Position numbers and translations under genes: made by a program | Source: Mercurialis annua | Lineage: Eukaryota > Streptophyta > Magnoliopsida > Malpighiales > Euphorbiaceae | Reading direction: 5' to 3' | DNA length: 64,000 bases | NCBI RefSeq assembly: GCF_937616625.2 | Contig: NC_065570.1 | Span: 49,405,665 to 49,469,664, forward strand | Notes under the pieces: generated by a model | Database searches by the model: none | What the model saw: the letters and a program-made list of their open reading frames with translations, nothing else | Told to the model about the DNA's origin: nothing | Part shown: piece by piece, positions 1-11,284 of the stretch | Numbering within the stretch: position 1 is the first letter of the stretch | How the letters are laid out: each line of letters opens with the position of its first letter

Positions 1-355
1 TACTCGGCCAACATATGTATGTAACAACCTTGAGGGGACCACAAAAGATCCTCTGACACACAAGAATGTTTCCCGCGTACCTTGCATCTGACACACCATT
101 CGAGGTGTATCCAAATCGACCACGTAAGGCAAACTGAAAAGTGAGGACTACAGAGAGAAAAGAGAAGAAGATTTGCATAGGTCGACTATATAAATCACCT
201 TATGTGCAAACCTTAAAGTACTCTCTTTTTTACACTCGGTTTTACTTCTTTCTCTTCTCTCTTTTTTTCTTCACTAAACTGACTTGAGCGTCAGAGCGGA
301 CAGCCGGTGAACCCCACTGGCGTTCCTTTTGACCTCTGTCCGCTTTTTGTTCTCA
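1..355 (+). mobile_element. Gypsy-type LTR fragment (3' part of an LTR)
   Basis: Resembles the element at 35820-36467 in the same order: a GATCCTCTGACA block, a TATA-like CTATATAAAT near 186-195, a pyrimidine-rich leader, then ACTTGAGCGTC, CCGGTGAACCCC and TGACCTCTGT. The terminal block is typical of the R/U5 end of plant gypsy LTRs and TRIM-like derivatives (general knowledge). The left side is cut by the window edge and the right end is probably near TTTGTTCTCAG (about 355). No internal coding region follows, so this may be a solo or truncated LTR. Confidence 0.55.
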
Positions 356-470
356 GATGGATTAGAGAGCTGTTCAGGCGTGATTTATTAGATATTAACT
401 CAATAACCTTTTGAAAAGACTCTTATTTAATGAAAACGAGCCTTTAAAACAAAATGGTTCTGCATAAAGG

Positions 471-734
471 CATAAAGACAAACTTGTATCAAAAGGCTAC
501 ACTCAGCATAATGGTATATATTATACTTATCCCTTTTCTCCTATGATTAAAATGATAACAATAAGAGTCCTCATAGTTGTCGTTGGATCATATAATTGGT
601 TGTTTCATCAATTAGACATTAATAATGCTTTCTTACATGAAAAAACACATAAAAAGATTTGCATGCACCTTCCTCCTAGTTTTTACATCTCTAATGAGAA
701 ATGTATTATCAACTTTATAAATTATTATTTTTAA
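471..734 (+). pseudogene. Ty1/copia reverse transcriptase fragment
   Basis: One open frame starts upstream of the first ATG and reads KLVSKGYTQHNGI, then TIRVLIVVV and FHQLDINNAFLH, then MHLPPSF. These match the start of copia reverse transcriptase: the RLVAKGYTQ block, the TIR-LLA block and the catalytic LDV-NAFLHG block, whose first Asp is retained as QLD. Only about 80 codons survive. A stop codon lies just upstream (465-467), and no integrase, RNase H or LTR could be tied to it. It is a dead relic. Confidence 0.82.
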
Positions 735-1245
735 ATATTACTAAAAGTTTATGTTTACTTATAATCTTTCATTTATATCATAATAATTTATAGAGTTCAT
801 TATAATTTATATTTTGTCCTCATCATTTCCAATTATATTCTCCTTCAAATAAATTCTTCATCGACGACTCCCAAAAGGACCTCAAAATGCGTTACCTCAA
901 CTCCACAATGAAAGTCAAGTTTTATAGTTAAGCATCCTGTGGCACGTGCGACCTACCAATAGCAACACATTTTGTCATGAGCCATGGCAGCAGCTCAGTC
1001 GACACGCCAAGTGTCGTTTTAGAAGCGGCACGCATGAAACGTGTGAGACTCTTATTTGTCTGGACTACTATAACACGTGGCAGTATATTAGCCGTCCCCA
1101 CATGACTTATACCTACTTACCATGTGCAATTGCACTACAGGACAATTCCGTTGGCCTATACACTTAAGTCAGTTAGGCCCCATCTTATAACAAAGACATT
1201 TTATTAGTGAATTTTAATTTGTTTTTATATAATTAAAAAAAAAAA
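735..1245. other. Intergenic, nothing recognised
   Basis: An AT-rich stretch with a slightly more GC-balanced middle (about 880-1180). Short open frames there have no recognisable domain. Confidence 0.5.
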
Positions 1246-2037
1246 CAGCGGCGGATCCAAAAAACAAAATGGCGAGGTTCATGTTTTTTTTTTTAAAATA
1301 TAAATAATATTTTATTAAAATACAAAAAAATATAATTATTAACAATAAATTTTCTTATTTTAAAATAATATTACTATATAATTATATCATCACTCACACT
1401 ATTAAATTTAATTATTTCAATGTATGTTCTTTATAAAAAAAATTACATTATTAAATAAATATTTGAATTTTGAAAAATTATTTTTTTATTAATTTAATAG
1501 TAAAGAAGCTCAATTTATTATTACTATAGCTAAATGTAAAATTAATGCAAGTTTAATTAATAAATATACTAATGAATATATTTTCAAATTGAATTTACTC
1601 ATTATATATATAAATTATTGAATACAATTTAAATAAGCAATTAAATAAATATATGTTTCTGAAATTTAATAAAAATACAAATAAGAGATATATTTATATC
1701 TCAACAAAGTTTCTTGATATACTTTTTTTATGAATAATTTTCTTGATTTACTTATAATTTAATTTATATTAAATACTTTTTTGATTTTATGTTAGCAATG
1801 CACTACGAATGACAATTTTTAATATGAAATTTGTAATTTTAATTAACATGCACCAACTTAATTAGAATTTTTGAAAAGTGATTTCATGAATAATTTCATT
1901 AGAATTTAAAAAGGTGAGCTCTAAAATATAATCATTTATTATTTATTTATTTTTTATATTTATCAGTAGACCTTTTTTTCTCTAGAAAAAGGTGGGGTTC
2001 ATGGATCCCACTCTAATAGGCGTGGATCCGCCTCTAG
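1246..2037. mobile_element. Candidate non-autonomous DNA transposon (GCGGATCCA termini)
   Basis: The left end reads CAGCGGCGGATCCA and the right end, reverse-complemented, reads CTAGAGGCGGATCCA. Both ends also carry a GGTTCATG/CATGAACC block. The interior is very AT-rich and non-coding. The flanks are A-rich, so a duplication cannot be judged (AAAAAAAA against AAAAGAGA). Terminal similarity and size suggest a hAT-like derivative, but this is inference. Confidence 0.42.
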
Positions 2038-2269
2038 AAAAGAGAGAGTGCACAACCTTGTCAGTTTGATGCCGAGAGTTTATACAATTTGAGTAATCGC
2101 TCGTCGGGATAATTAGAGTAATATAGTTTAAAAGGAATAATGTCATATATATTCACAAAATTTACACATTTTCTCAATTTAACCACGTTTTTATTCTCTG
2201 GGTTTTGATGTATTGGTTCTTCGTAGCGAAAAAAATTCAAAATTGTGCCCCTAATGAAAGAAATTCTCA

Positions 2270-2552
2270 TTTAGTTCATGGTCCCCCATCAATTCGCATA
2301 ACCATTTTTACAGATTGGCACCAATCTGCATAATGGTTCTGCAAACTGGTTGCTGATTCGCCACTAATTAACACCAATATGCGTAACTGTTATGCGGATT
2401 GGTACCAAACTGCATAATGGTTATATATGCAAATTGGTGGTTAATTAACCACGTGACTAAAATTAGCCACTAATTAAAACCAATTCGCAGAACCATTCTG
2501 CGGATTGGTGTTAAGATAGCAATCCGCATAATGGTTCTGGGGATTGCTTGCT
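2270..2552. repeat. Array of about six imperfect ~30-bp palindromes
   Basis: Units resemble CCAATCCGCA-TAACCAT-TGCGGATTGG, each arm-loop-arm, near 2287, 2318, 2372, 2406, 2480 and 2519. The best unit (about 2480-2509) has arms CCAATTCGCAGAA and TTCTGCGGATTGG, 13 bp with one mismatch. Spacing is irregular, so this is not a simple tandem repeat. No coding potential. Confidence 0.7.
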
Positions 2553-3277
2553 ATAAATTGATAACATAAAAGTTTTTAAAGAAATCTTAAAAGCGTTTTT
2601 TTATTACGAGAGTCATTTTGGAGCATTTTTGGAGGACTTCAGTTCAATTTTTTTAGTTATTAGATTAATTTATAATATAATTAAGTTTTGTATTCTTAGG
2701 ATTTAGGGTTTTTGTTAGTAAAATGCTAGGTTTTAAGAGAGATGTTAGAATTTCCAGTAATTTATAAATATTAAAATGTTAGGCAACCGTAATTCTTATA
2801 ATTATTTGTTGTTAGTAAAATACTAGAAAACCGTAATTGTTATAATTATTTGTAAATTTTATCATAATTTAATATTATAATAAAACTAACATAACTGAAT
2901 AAAATGACATGTAATTTGAAATAGTAGATTCTAATTTTCTAAACTTGTACCAATAATTAAGAAACATTTTCCAATTTTGTGAAATAATGCTATAAATTTG
3001 AGAATTGCATTTTATGAACAATGGTGATACATGTTTTTGATGATACATGTAGCAATGATGACTATAAATCTATCGTTTGCGATATGGTACGATGGTCGAA
3101 TTGTTAACTCCCCATGTGGAGTAGAATACCATGACGACCGCCGAGTGAATGTCACTAAGTGAAAGAATGAATTTGCGAAATTGGTGAATATATGTAGAAG
3201 GGTAGTTTCTACTGACTTCGAAGTGGAGATTACAAAAATCTACTTGCGGTTACCAAAAATCGTACAGGGTCAAATAT

Positions 3278-5813
3278 TGTAACGACCCAAATTATTGAGC
3301 CACAACTGGCGCTAGGAAACGGGAGTGATAGCTCCGGAACCCGTAGCAAGCCTAAAACCACTATCAATTTTTCGCAAATAATAAACAAATAACATCAATA
3401 CAACTGAAGCAAACATATATATTTACATATATTAATATTCACATTAACTTTCTAATATCCACATGGGCTCTAGTTACTGTACCTCGTACAAACTGGCCTC
3501 ACAGGGGTATACACATACCAGTATCTCAAAACATATCACTGGCATCTGGTACCGTGAACAAAGCATATCGTATGTAGCCTCTCAAAAATATATAAACAAA
3601 GACAACAAGTAAAATATATAACTAAAATATACTGTTGTCAAGGCTACGACTATACCAACACGGGACCACTACTGCAGCACCACGGAAGTCAAAGAACTAT
3701 CCATACGTAACTGACTTCCGGATTTCAAAACTGGCCTCTAGCTAAGTCCAGACACTAAGTACCTGAAAGACATCAAAAGTGAGGGGTCAGTATTTGGGAA
3801 AATACTGAGTGAGTTTGCAATTTACTAACGACATTCTTATAAAAACATAACATCGCATTTTAAGAAAACAATAATATAAAATAATAAATATAAACATGTA
3901 TTTGATTCGTTCGAAACCAAGCATGCGACACAACTTTCAAATATTCATATCATACAGATCCAAATGGTTCGACCCGGGAGTGTTCACACTCTACCTCGCC
4001 GATCGTGACCTATCTCTTAATCCCAAAGTGTGAGTCCAACTCACTAGATATGGGGACTCCAGGTTACACCGTAACCGAGTGCTCACTCGTATCGAATTTA
4101 TTGTCCAACTTCGAAATTCATATTCATATTATATCATGTCATACATGTATATATATCAAATCATCTCTCATATGCAAACACACTAGACTGACTCGATATT
4201 GGTGATCACACAACCTATTGACACCCAATAGGTAGCTAGTTTCTTCGGACCGCATACTAGTTCCTCGTATATAAACTTGAAAGAAACATATAACATTTAA
4301 TCAAATCATATATAATGTGATGCGTATAAACAATACACATATATATATAAAACATAATATTAAATAACTTTAATATTTAATACACGAAAGTAAAGTGCAA
4401 CTCACAGTGACCGCTATCCACTCTATAATAAAGGCGATATGGTGGTATGCTCGTACTAGTCCGTGTCTAGTGCCCTCACTGCTCGCTCGTACGTCTGATA
4501 CATATTAATTAACGCTTAATAGTTAGATATTAATCTCGTGTTGTTACACGTCTAATACTTTCAAATTTTAGGGTCTAGTTTCATTCTTATTCTTATTTAC
4601 ATATTCGATAACTTTTAGTCGTATAAACGACTTAACGAATACCGTTTTCATACTCGAGAATTGTATAACGTTCTTAACGTTTTCCGCTATTGTTGATTAT
4701 CAAAAACTTCGAGCTAATTGCGAGACATATGATTCTCGAAGTCCGAAATTCATCTTTTAGAGTCAAACATTCAAAAACGTCAAATACCTAGGTCAAATAC
4801 GATCCCCATACACGTCGGTGCGAGTCGGGGTGCACGTGCGTGCATCTCGGCGGGTGCACGATCGTGCAACCCAGGTGCACGTTCGTGCACCTCACTTGGT
4901 GCACGGTCGTGCACCATGGATGGTGCACGTTCGTGCACCATGGATGGTGCACGTTCGTGCACCATGGATGGTGCACGTTCGTGCACGGCCCCGGAAATCT
5001 GATTTTCTGGGGTTTCGCCACCATTCCGACGTGCTATACACTTTCACACACAATACTCATATCTCCGTTTTCATCAAAACAACAAAAAAACTTCAAAAAC
5101 GTCAAATATAACCTTAATTCACTAATCCCTTTAAAACAGCCCACTAATTCATCATTTCCATGCCAAAAACCAATCTCTTGCCTTGATCTGATGCCCGGAG
5201 ATGATAGAACTTTCAATTCTGAAGAGATCGCCGCAAAAATCACTTGAATCGGACGTCGAACGGAGAAACGGCGGCGAAACGACGATGATCGGTGGTTTGA
5301 AGCTTCCGGACTCTCTTCTCTTCCTGATTCTTCATTCTTTGAATTTGGTTTTCGTATATTGAATGGCTAATGTGCTTATTTGGTCCTTGCTTTCCTTATT
5401 TGTTACAACTTATTCTTTAAACTTTTCTTTTGTACGATTTAGTCCATAACTAAATCAATTAATTCTTTTATTATGACTTATACGTATTATTTATATCCAA
5501 TAATTAATACTAATTCCGATATTAATATTTTCCCGTCAAAACCCAAAAATTACCATTTTCGAAACATAGTGGCTAAATTGCCACTTTAGTCCCTAAACTT
5601 TATTTTGGGACTTTTCTTGACATTTTTTTTAATTCAAATTCCAACCCTATAACTAGGAAATAATATTAGATATCTCGTCTTTAACTTTTCGAAACCGACC
5701 TACTAAAACTTATTTATCTTAATTTTCTCGAAAAACTTTCTGATATCGCCACTCCTGCGACTCAAAGCTAAACACGTGGCCCAATTAAATAATTAAACAT
5801 TTTAGGGTATACA
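3278..5813 (-). mobile_element. Solo LTR (gypsy type), 2536 bp, TSD AATAT
   Basis: Begins TGTAACGACCC and ends GGGTATACA, so the ends are TGTA/TACA. It is flanked by AATAT at 3273-3277 and 5814-5818. Read on the minus strand it ends GGGTCGTTACA, a common 3' end of plant gypsy LTRs that precede a Met-tRNA primer site, hence the strand call. No gag-pol or primer site is present, so it looks like a solo LTR left by recombination. It interrupts the MULE transposase, and removing it plus one AATAT restores that frame. It contains the palindrome array at 4826-4987. Confidence 0.86.
4826..4987. repeat. Palindromic minisatellite inside the solo LTR (24-bp period)
   Basis: About seven copies of a GTGCACGNTCGTGCAC palindrome. 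The last three units are near identical at exactly 24 bp, with spacer CATGGATG. Because the unit is a palindrome with a period divisible by 3, every strand and frame stays open and gives HERAPSMV-like or VHHPWCT-like peptides. These are repeat artefacts, not proteins. Confidence 0.9.
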
Positions 5814-7540
5814 AATATGCTCATACTCGTTGTTTCTAGTGGAGAACAATAACCACGTATTTGAATGCTAAATGAGGCTGTAAGGTTTCCGAGTCTAGAA
5901 CTTTTGAAGTTGTACTTGGAGTACCGCACTGTGGTTCATAACGATATTTCGCTGCTTTAATTGATTCTAGTGAGTTAGAGAAGGGTAGTTACCAAGAGGA
6001 AGAAAACGACTTCTATGGGAGAGACAAAGAGGGTGTCGAGAAGCAGTGGATTTGGGAGAAAATACACGGTACCAGTCGCAACTCCCTGACCACGTTAGAC
6101 GGGTAGATATCGATGACTTTGAAGTTTACTTTAACTCATGGTCTGCCCGAAACCTTGTGTGGCGGCCTGGGATGTAGTTCGACGTTGTAATGATCTTCGC
6201 AAACCGTTTGGCTATTTAGACATGTGCGACTTCTTATTTAATGGCTATGAGAAGAGAGCACAAGAGTCACTAGACTACCAACACAACAATTGTGTTGGTT
6301 TGTGAGCGCGGTGACATCTGGAAATGGTAGTCGCGTGCCACACTGCTACAAAAAAAAACCCATACGTGGACATAGACAAAATATAAAGGGTCATACACGT
6401 GTAGTCAGTTAGTGACAAGTCCTGGCCATTGGAATTTTGGGGTTAGTCAGATTGCCCAATATATCAGGACTCAAGTGCTGAAGCAGCGTGATATACAGAT
6501 CAAGACGCCCATTGTCGGAATTGGGAAACATTTGGAGTAAGGCATCCATATAAAAGAACCTGTTATGGCAAGGAAAAGGCAATCTGTAAGGTTTTTTGGG
6601 AAAGGAATGCTTCCTTTGTGCATGTTTCCAAGTTCATGGCTAATATGGTTCGTCTAAATCCTAGATCATTATGGCATGCAGAAGGTACAAATTTAATCGC
6701 AAATGTTATGTAATTTTGTATAGAACTAGTAAATTAAGTACTAACTCTAATTATATCCAACTTGTAATACACATGCACTCTAGTTTACCTAAACGGGTTG
6801 TTTCACCCGTATGTCAGAATGATCCGTAGAATATTTTGGACTTTTTACCCGATGATTGCAGGATTTCCTTATTACAAGCATGTTTTGTTAGTCGACGACA
6901 CTCATTTGTTTGGAAAATACAGAATGACCATGTTGATAGCGTCGACAATAGATGGCAACAACCACATAATGTCGCTGGCGTTTGCACTTGTTGTATCCGG
7001 GAGTAGGTTATTCTCGATCGAAAGATGTCCATTATTTCGAATCGTGCTGATGGAATAGTGGTAGTTTTGAAGAGTCTGGAGTGGGCCGGAGTTTCTCGCA
7101 AATTCTACATCAAGCATCTAGTGAGTAATTTCCATGTTCTAATTAAGAGTATTACAACTTGGGTATTGTTCTTGCTTATAATGTGGTTCTTGTGAATTGA
7201 GAAAAAAAATAGATGCATAAATTTTCTTCAACAGTGTGGTCAAACTTATGTGAAGGGCGGGCATATCAAAAGAAGAAATACAAACGATTCATGGACATCA
7301 TCGAAACAAATTGCTTGTGGGGTATGCATATTTAAATGATGAACGCCGTCTAACGAAAGAACAATGGACAATGTCGTATGACAAAAAAGGAAAACTGTAC
7401 AATATGATGACAACGAACTACGCTGAGTCCATTAATGCGATGCTGAAGAATATTAGGGGGCTTCTAATCACAGCAATAATTGAGGTTATTTTTGATAAGT
7501 ATGTTGATATGTTCGTTAAGTGTTGGACAAAGTACTGAAC

Positions 7541-8156
7541 AAGCATCGAGAACAACATTGTTATAGACTTTATTTATATCATTTTGTTAATATAGACATA
7601 AAAATATGAGGAGATTAACTGTAGCACGTAAATTGAGAAAAGAATTTCAAAAATATGTGCTCGTCTAATTAATTGCAAATAAAGTTTAGGCTTTTGTTTA
7701 CCATATATTGATACTTTTTTTTGATTGGATACATACTTAAACCTTTAATTTATAAAAACATGTGTCTTCTCTTCATTTTAGCCATCATCACCAACACTTC
7801 CCTCCAACAACATCACCATCTTCACCATACTAAATTTTTATGTTTCCTAATTCCTTTTCTCATTCTTGCTTATTTATCTACTTTTTTAAATAGATTTCAT
7901 AATAATACTGGAAATATCTTTATATCATACTTAGATTATTAAAAAAAATTAAGTAGAATGAAAGAAAATTTCAATAGCAGTCTACAAGTATAATTATTCA
8001 TATTATTTTTTATGTATAGTAAATATATTAAGTCACAAGATGTAGCACAAATTCAAGCTCTTAGTTTTCGCACAAAAAATGGCATATTGAAGGCTATGCC
8101 ACATAAAGGGGACAACAATCACGGTCTAGGAAACAAGATACAAAACCTGAGTAAGG
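7541..8156. other. Intergenic, nothing recognised
   Basis: AT-rich sequence after the MULE relic. The missing 3' end of the MULE may lie here, but no TIR partner was found. Confidence 0.45.
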
Positions 8157-8161
8157 AAACT

Positions 8162-9632
8162 TGATAGGAGTAAAATACTCCTATATTACGAGTCACTTTT
8201 GCATCGCTTTCTATACTTTTATCGCAGGTTTCGAGTGATTATGTCGCTTATTACGTGTGTTAGTGTTTCAGGATAAACGGAGTGTATGTGAAGGGTTTTG
8301 AGTCCAAAAGAGCAAAGAATTTATGATATGTGGAAGTCGGAAGATAGATTGAAGCAAAGAGCGAATTGAAAATCAAAAGAAACTTCCCTCTGCATGGTCT
8401 CGATCGAGAAGTAGAATTACTCCTTGCTTCTCGATCGAGAAGAAGAGCAAAAATCGGCAGAGTTTTGGGATTTCTAGCTTCTTGATCGAGAAGCTGATTT
8501 TAATGAAGCTTCTCGATCGAGAAGGCCCTGTTCTCAGCATTTTAAATCCTTTTGTGTTCTTGTGCTTTCTTGGCCCACTTCCTCTTTTGGACAAACAAGC
8601 TTGTAATAGGATGTTTTTTATTTCCTTTTTGGGCTTTACTATATAAAGGCACCTTATGTCACATTTTAGGTTAAGCCTCTTTTTGTAGCAACAATTAATA
8701 CTCTAGCATTTTATTCTCTTTAGTTTTGTTACTTGTTCTTGGAGATTCCTCCATTGTTGAAGGCTTCAAGCTTTTATTTCCAGATTTTGGGTTTTGATAT
8801 TATCTTTAATACAAGCTTAGTTATTGAATCTTCATTATCTTGTTCATGAGTTATTGTTCTTCATTGTTATTTAAGGTAATATTTCTCACTTTTATTATGT
8901 TGATTAACTATTGCTTAGTTGTTTCTTTAACTTTAATCATGAGTAGCTAAACTCCTAGTCTAGGGGTTGTTTGTGATTGCCATGTTTGTTAAATAGGTGA
9001 GTAGGTTTGGGGTTTTGGATTAAGGTTTTGTTATGTTGATTTGGACCTAATGCCTAGATTAAGTTGATCCCTTAATCTTTGATTTGTATTTGTTTAGTGA
9101 GGGCGAGAGTTAAACTAATTAAATGGACCTAACTAGCATAAGCTTAAGACCTAGATGCACGAGAGTGATTTAGGGATTTAGTGGTTGTGTAGTTTACGAA
9201 TTAATTGGCTTGATTAGTTCTATCGAAATCTAATTGTGCGAGAGTGAGTTAGATTTCGGTGTTTTAATCAAGTAGCGATTCTTCACTTTCCGGCTCGAGA
9301 GAGCGGAATTGATACCCTCGAGTAACTTGATCCGAACCATTATCCTTAGACCCGACCTATTTATCCTAGGACTCAATTAGCATGATTAGACAACCCTTAG
9401 GCGCTTTTAACCATCGTATTTTATCCTATTCCTCAATTAGTCGTTTATAGTTGTTTTTCGTTAATTGTTAAGTAATTAGTTGTTTGAATTTAGTTGTAGT
9501 GATAATCAAAACAATCTCTTTTCTTGCTTTCCGAATTGCATTTCAAAAGCATATTTCACTAACTTTAAACCTCTAGTCCTTGTGGGTTCGACCTCGACTT
9601 GTCGAGTACTACGAGTTGGCTTTTTGCTAACA
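8162..9632 (+). mobile_element. Solo LTR (Tat/Athila-like), 1471 bp, TSD AAACT
   Basis: Starts TGATAGGAGTAAAATACTCC, ends TTTTTGCTAACA, and is flanked by AAACT at 8157-8161 and 9633-9637. The 3' part holds CTTGTGGGTTCGACCTCGAC, familiar from the end of plant Tat/Athila LTRs. A TATA-like CTATATAAAG lies near 8639. No internal region remains. Four CTTCTCGATCGAGAAG-type palindromes lie at 8395-8524. The family name is inference; the ends and duplication are seen directly. Confidence 0.77.
8395..8524. repeat. Four CTTCTCGATCGAGAAG palindromes
   Basis: Perfect or near-perfect 16-bp palindromes centred on TCGATCGA, near 8399, 8429, 8491 and 8510. They are irregularly spaced inside the solo LTR, upstream of its TATA-like box. 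Confidence 0.85.
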
Positions 9633-9637
9633 AAACT

Positions 9638-10384
9638 CCCTATTACAACATTTAAAAAGAAAAACTTCTTTTGAAAAACAGTTACAAATTATAACATCGC
9701 TGTTTCGACCCTTACTTTAAAAACTTTGTTGTACCTACTCTTTAAAATTCACATACCATCATAAACCATAAAATACACACCATCATAAACCATAAAATAT
9801 GCCATAAACTTCTAAAGGGTCCTCTAGTAATATTATACCAATGAACCATGAAGTCCACAAAATTGCAAGGGAAGATCCAAGAAACGTCTAAGTTCTATGA
9901 AATATTAAACTAAATACCCCTAGCAAAATCACTTGCATTTTCATCATACCGCAAATCATACACAAACAATTCTTCATAAGAATAATTAAACGCATTTGCA
10001 AAACATTTAATAAAGAAATTCTATTGTGTAAAACTAACCAAATAAAGAACTTAACTCGGGGGGGGGGGGGGGGGGGGGCTTTCGATTTCCAAACTTGAGT
10101 GAATGGATTAGAATGAACAGTAGCAAACCTCCTTTACACTGCCTCTTGTCCACCTTCACTTCTCCCATCCCCAACGTTGCCAGCTCCCTCACCGTGCATA
10201 AAACCCATCTCAATTTCGACATAATTATTGTTGACTACCGAATTATATCCAGTTCCATTGTTGGTCAGACCAATATCCCTTGAATAGTTACTAGTAATCA
10301 CTAAAAACCTACCATTATCAGCTGCCGAAAATAGACCATGATCATATTATCCTAAATGAAATTTAAGTTAACTGATAAAAATAA
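9638..10384. other. Intergenic with poly-G tract, no gene recognised
   Basis: Contains a short direct duplication (ACACACCATCATAAACCATAAAATA-like, about 9760-9805) and the poly-G run. At 10085-10330 a less AT-rich piece could be an exon relic on the minus strand, but no domain was recognised. Confidence 0.4.
10058..10078 (+). repeat. Poly-G tract (21 G)
   Basis: An uninterrupted run of 21 G in otherwise AT-rich DNA. It could form G-quadruplex and is also prone to length error in sequencing. Confidence 0.9.
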
Positions 10385-11258
10385 AGGGTATTTATAAAAT
10401 AAATGTCAATATTTTATATTTGTAGCGATTTAATCTCAATGTTCCAAACGTTACAAAATAAATTCCAACCTTTTTTTTTTCATTTTGTAGCTCATTTTTT
10501 ATTTCCGACCATTTTTTACATATATAGCAACCGGAATTATCGTACCTCACATATTTAGTACCACATCACCCATCATAATGTCATATCACTTTAGAAAAAA
10601 AAGGCTTAATTCACTCCTTCAACTTTGCACATAATTTTAAAAATTAAAAATAATTTTCTTGTTTCATTTCTACCCTCTTCTATACCACCACGACCAACCT
10701 CCACCCCTTCCTTTCCGCCGGACCACCTCCTTTCACCAGATGCTTCTTTTTTTAGGTTATCCAAACAAAGATTTCTTTGTCTTGGTTCAACACAAACAAA
10801 GAAGATTTTTCGTCTTTTTTGTCTAAATTACATAAATGAAGAAAGTCTTCATCTTCTTCGTATAGGTTACGCAGACAAAAGGATCTTCATCTGAATAACC
10901 CAAACAAAGATCGGTTCGGCATGGAGAAAGTCTGGCGGTAGGGAGGTGGTCTGGCGGTAGGGATGTGTTCCAATGGTGGATACTGGTGGTCGTTGGAGAA
11001 AAGTATAAAAATAATTTGTTTTAAATTATGTGCAACATTAAAGGAGTGAAATGAGCCTTCTAAGTGGTGTGGCATTCAATATGTGAGGTAGCCAAAATTT
11101 GGCTGCATGGTGGCTCTCCGGCAATGCACATGTGCAAAAGTTTGTCGAAAATAAAAAACTGGGCAACAAATTGAAAAAATAAGTTGTGTAACATTTTTGG
11201 ATATTGAGATTTAATTGGTACAAAGTTAAAATGTTGGAATTTGTTTACGAATATCCCT
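10385..11258. mobile_element. Long-TIR non-autonomous DNA element
   Basis: The outer ~230 bp on each side are inverted repeats: AGGGTATTTATAAA... against AGGGATATTCGTAAA..., then shared blocks around ATTTAATCTCAATGTTCC, CCTCACATAT and TTCACTCCTTCAACTTTGCACATAA. The 10650-11000 interior is unique and non-coding. TIR length suggests a Mutator-like derivative. A shorter relative lies at 54440-54812. Confidence 0.7.
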
Positions 11259-11284
11259 AAAAACAAATATATGTTTGAAGATGG

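Larger units (their letters stand above)
3055..7538 (+). pseudogene. Mutator-like (MULE) transposase pseudogene, split by a solo LTR
   Basis: Encoded a MULE/MURA-type DDE transposase. From the ATG at 3055 the N-terminal part reads IWYDGRIVNSPCGVEY with one in-frame stop (near 3160). A solo LTR then interrupts at 3278. After its removal the frame continues into CSYSLFLVENNNHVFEC. Later parts are a KAICKVFWERNASF block (about 6570-6690), an apparent intron, and the catalytic start GFPYYKHVLLVDDTHLFGKY (about 6861-6920), with the first Asp in the usual position. A D-GIVVVLKSLEWAGV block after a frameshift follows, then MTTNYAESINAMLKNIRG (about 7408-7460), the conserved MTTN-ESxN block. Stops and frameshifts show it is dead. 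TIRs were not found. Confidence 0.86.

Noticed and set aside
4826..4987. Regular repeats with spacers, considered as a CRISPR array
   Set aside because: Repeats are palindromic with near-identical spacers, no cas genes, and the context is a plant LTR.
4780..5247. Overlapping open frames on both strands with HERAPSMV- and VHHPWCT-like repeats
   Set aside because: They come from a palindromic 24-bp repeat inside a solo LTR, which keeps all frames open; no start context or domain supports a protein.
8373..8594. Minus-strand frame with basic and Ser-rich stretches
   Set aside because: Lies within the solo LTR and is shaped by the GATCGAGAAG palindromes.
10034..10283. Frames across the poly-G tract with a proline run
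   Set aside because: The proline run is the homopolymer read on the minus strand and no domain adjoins it.
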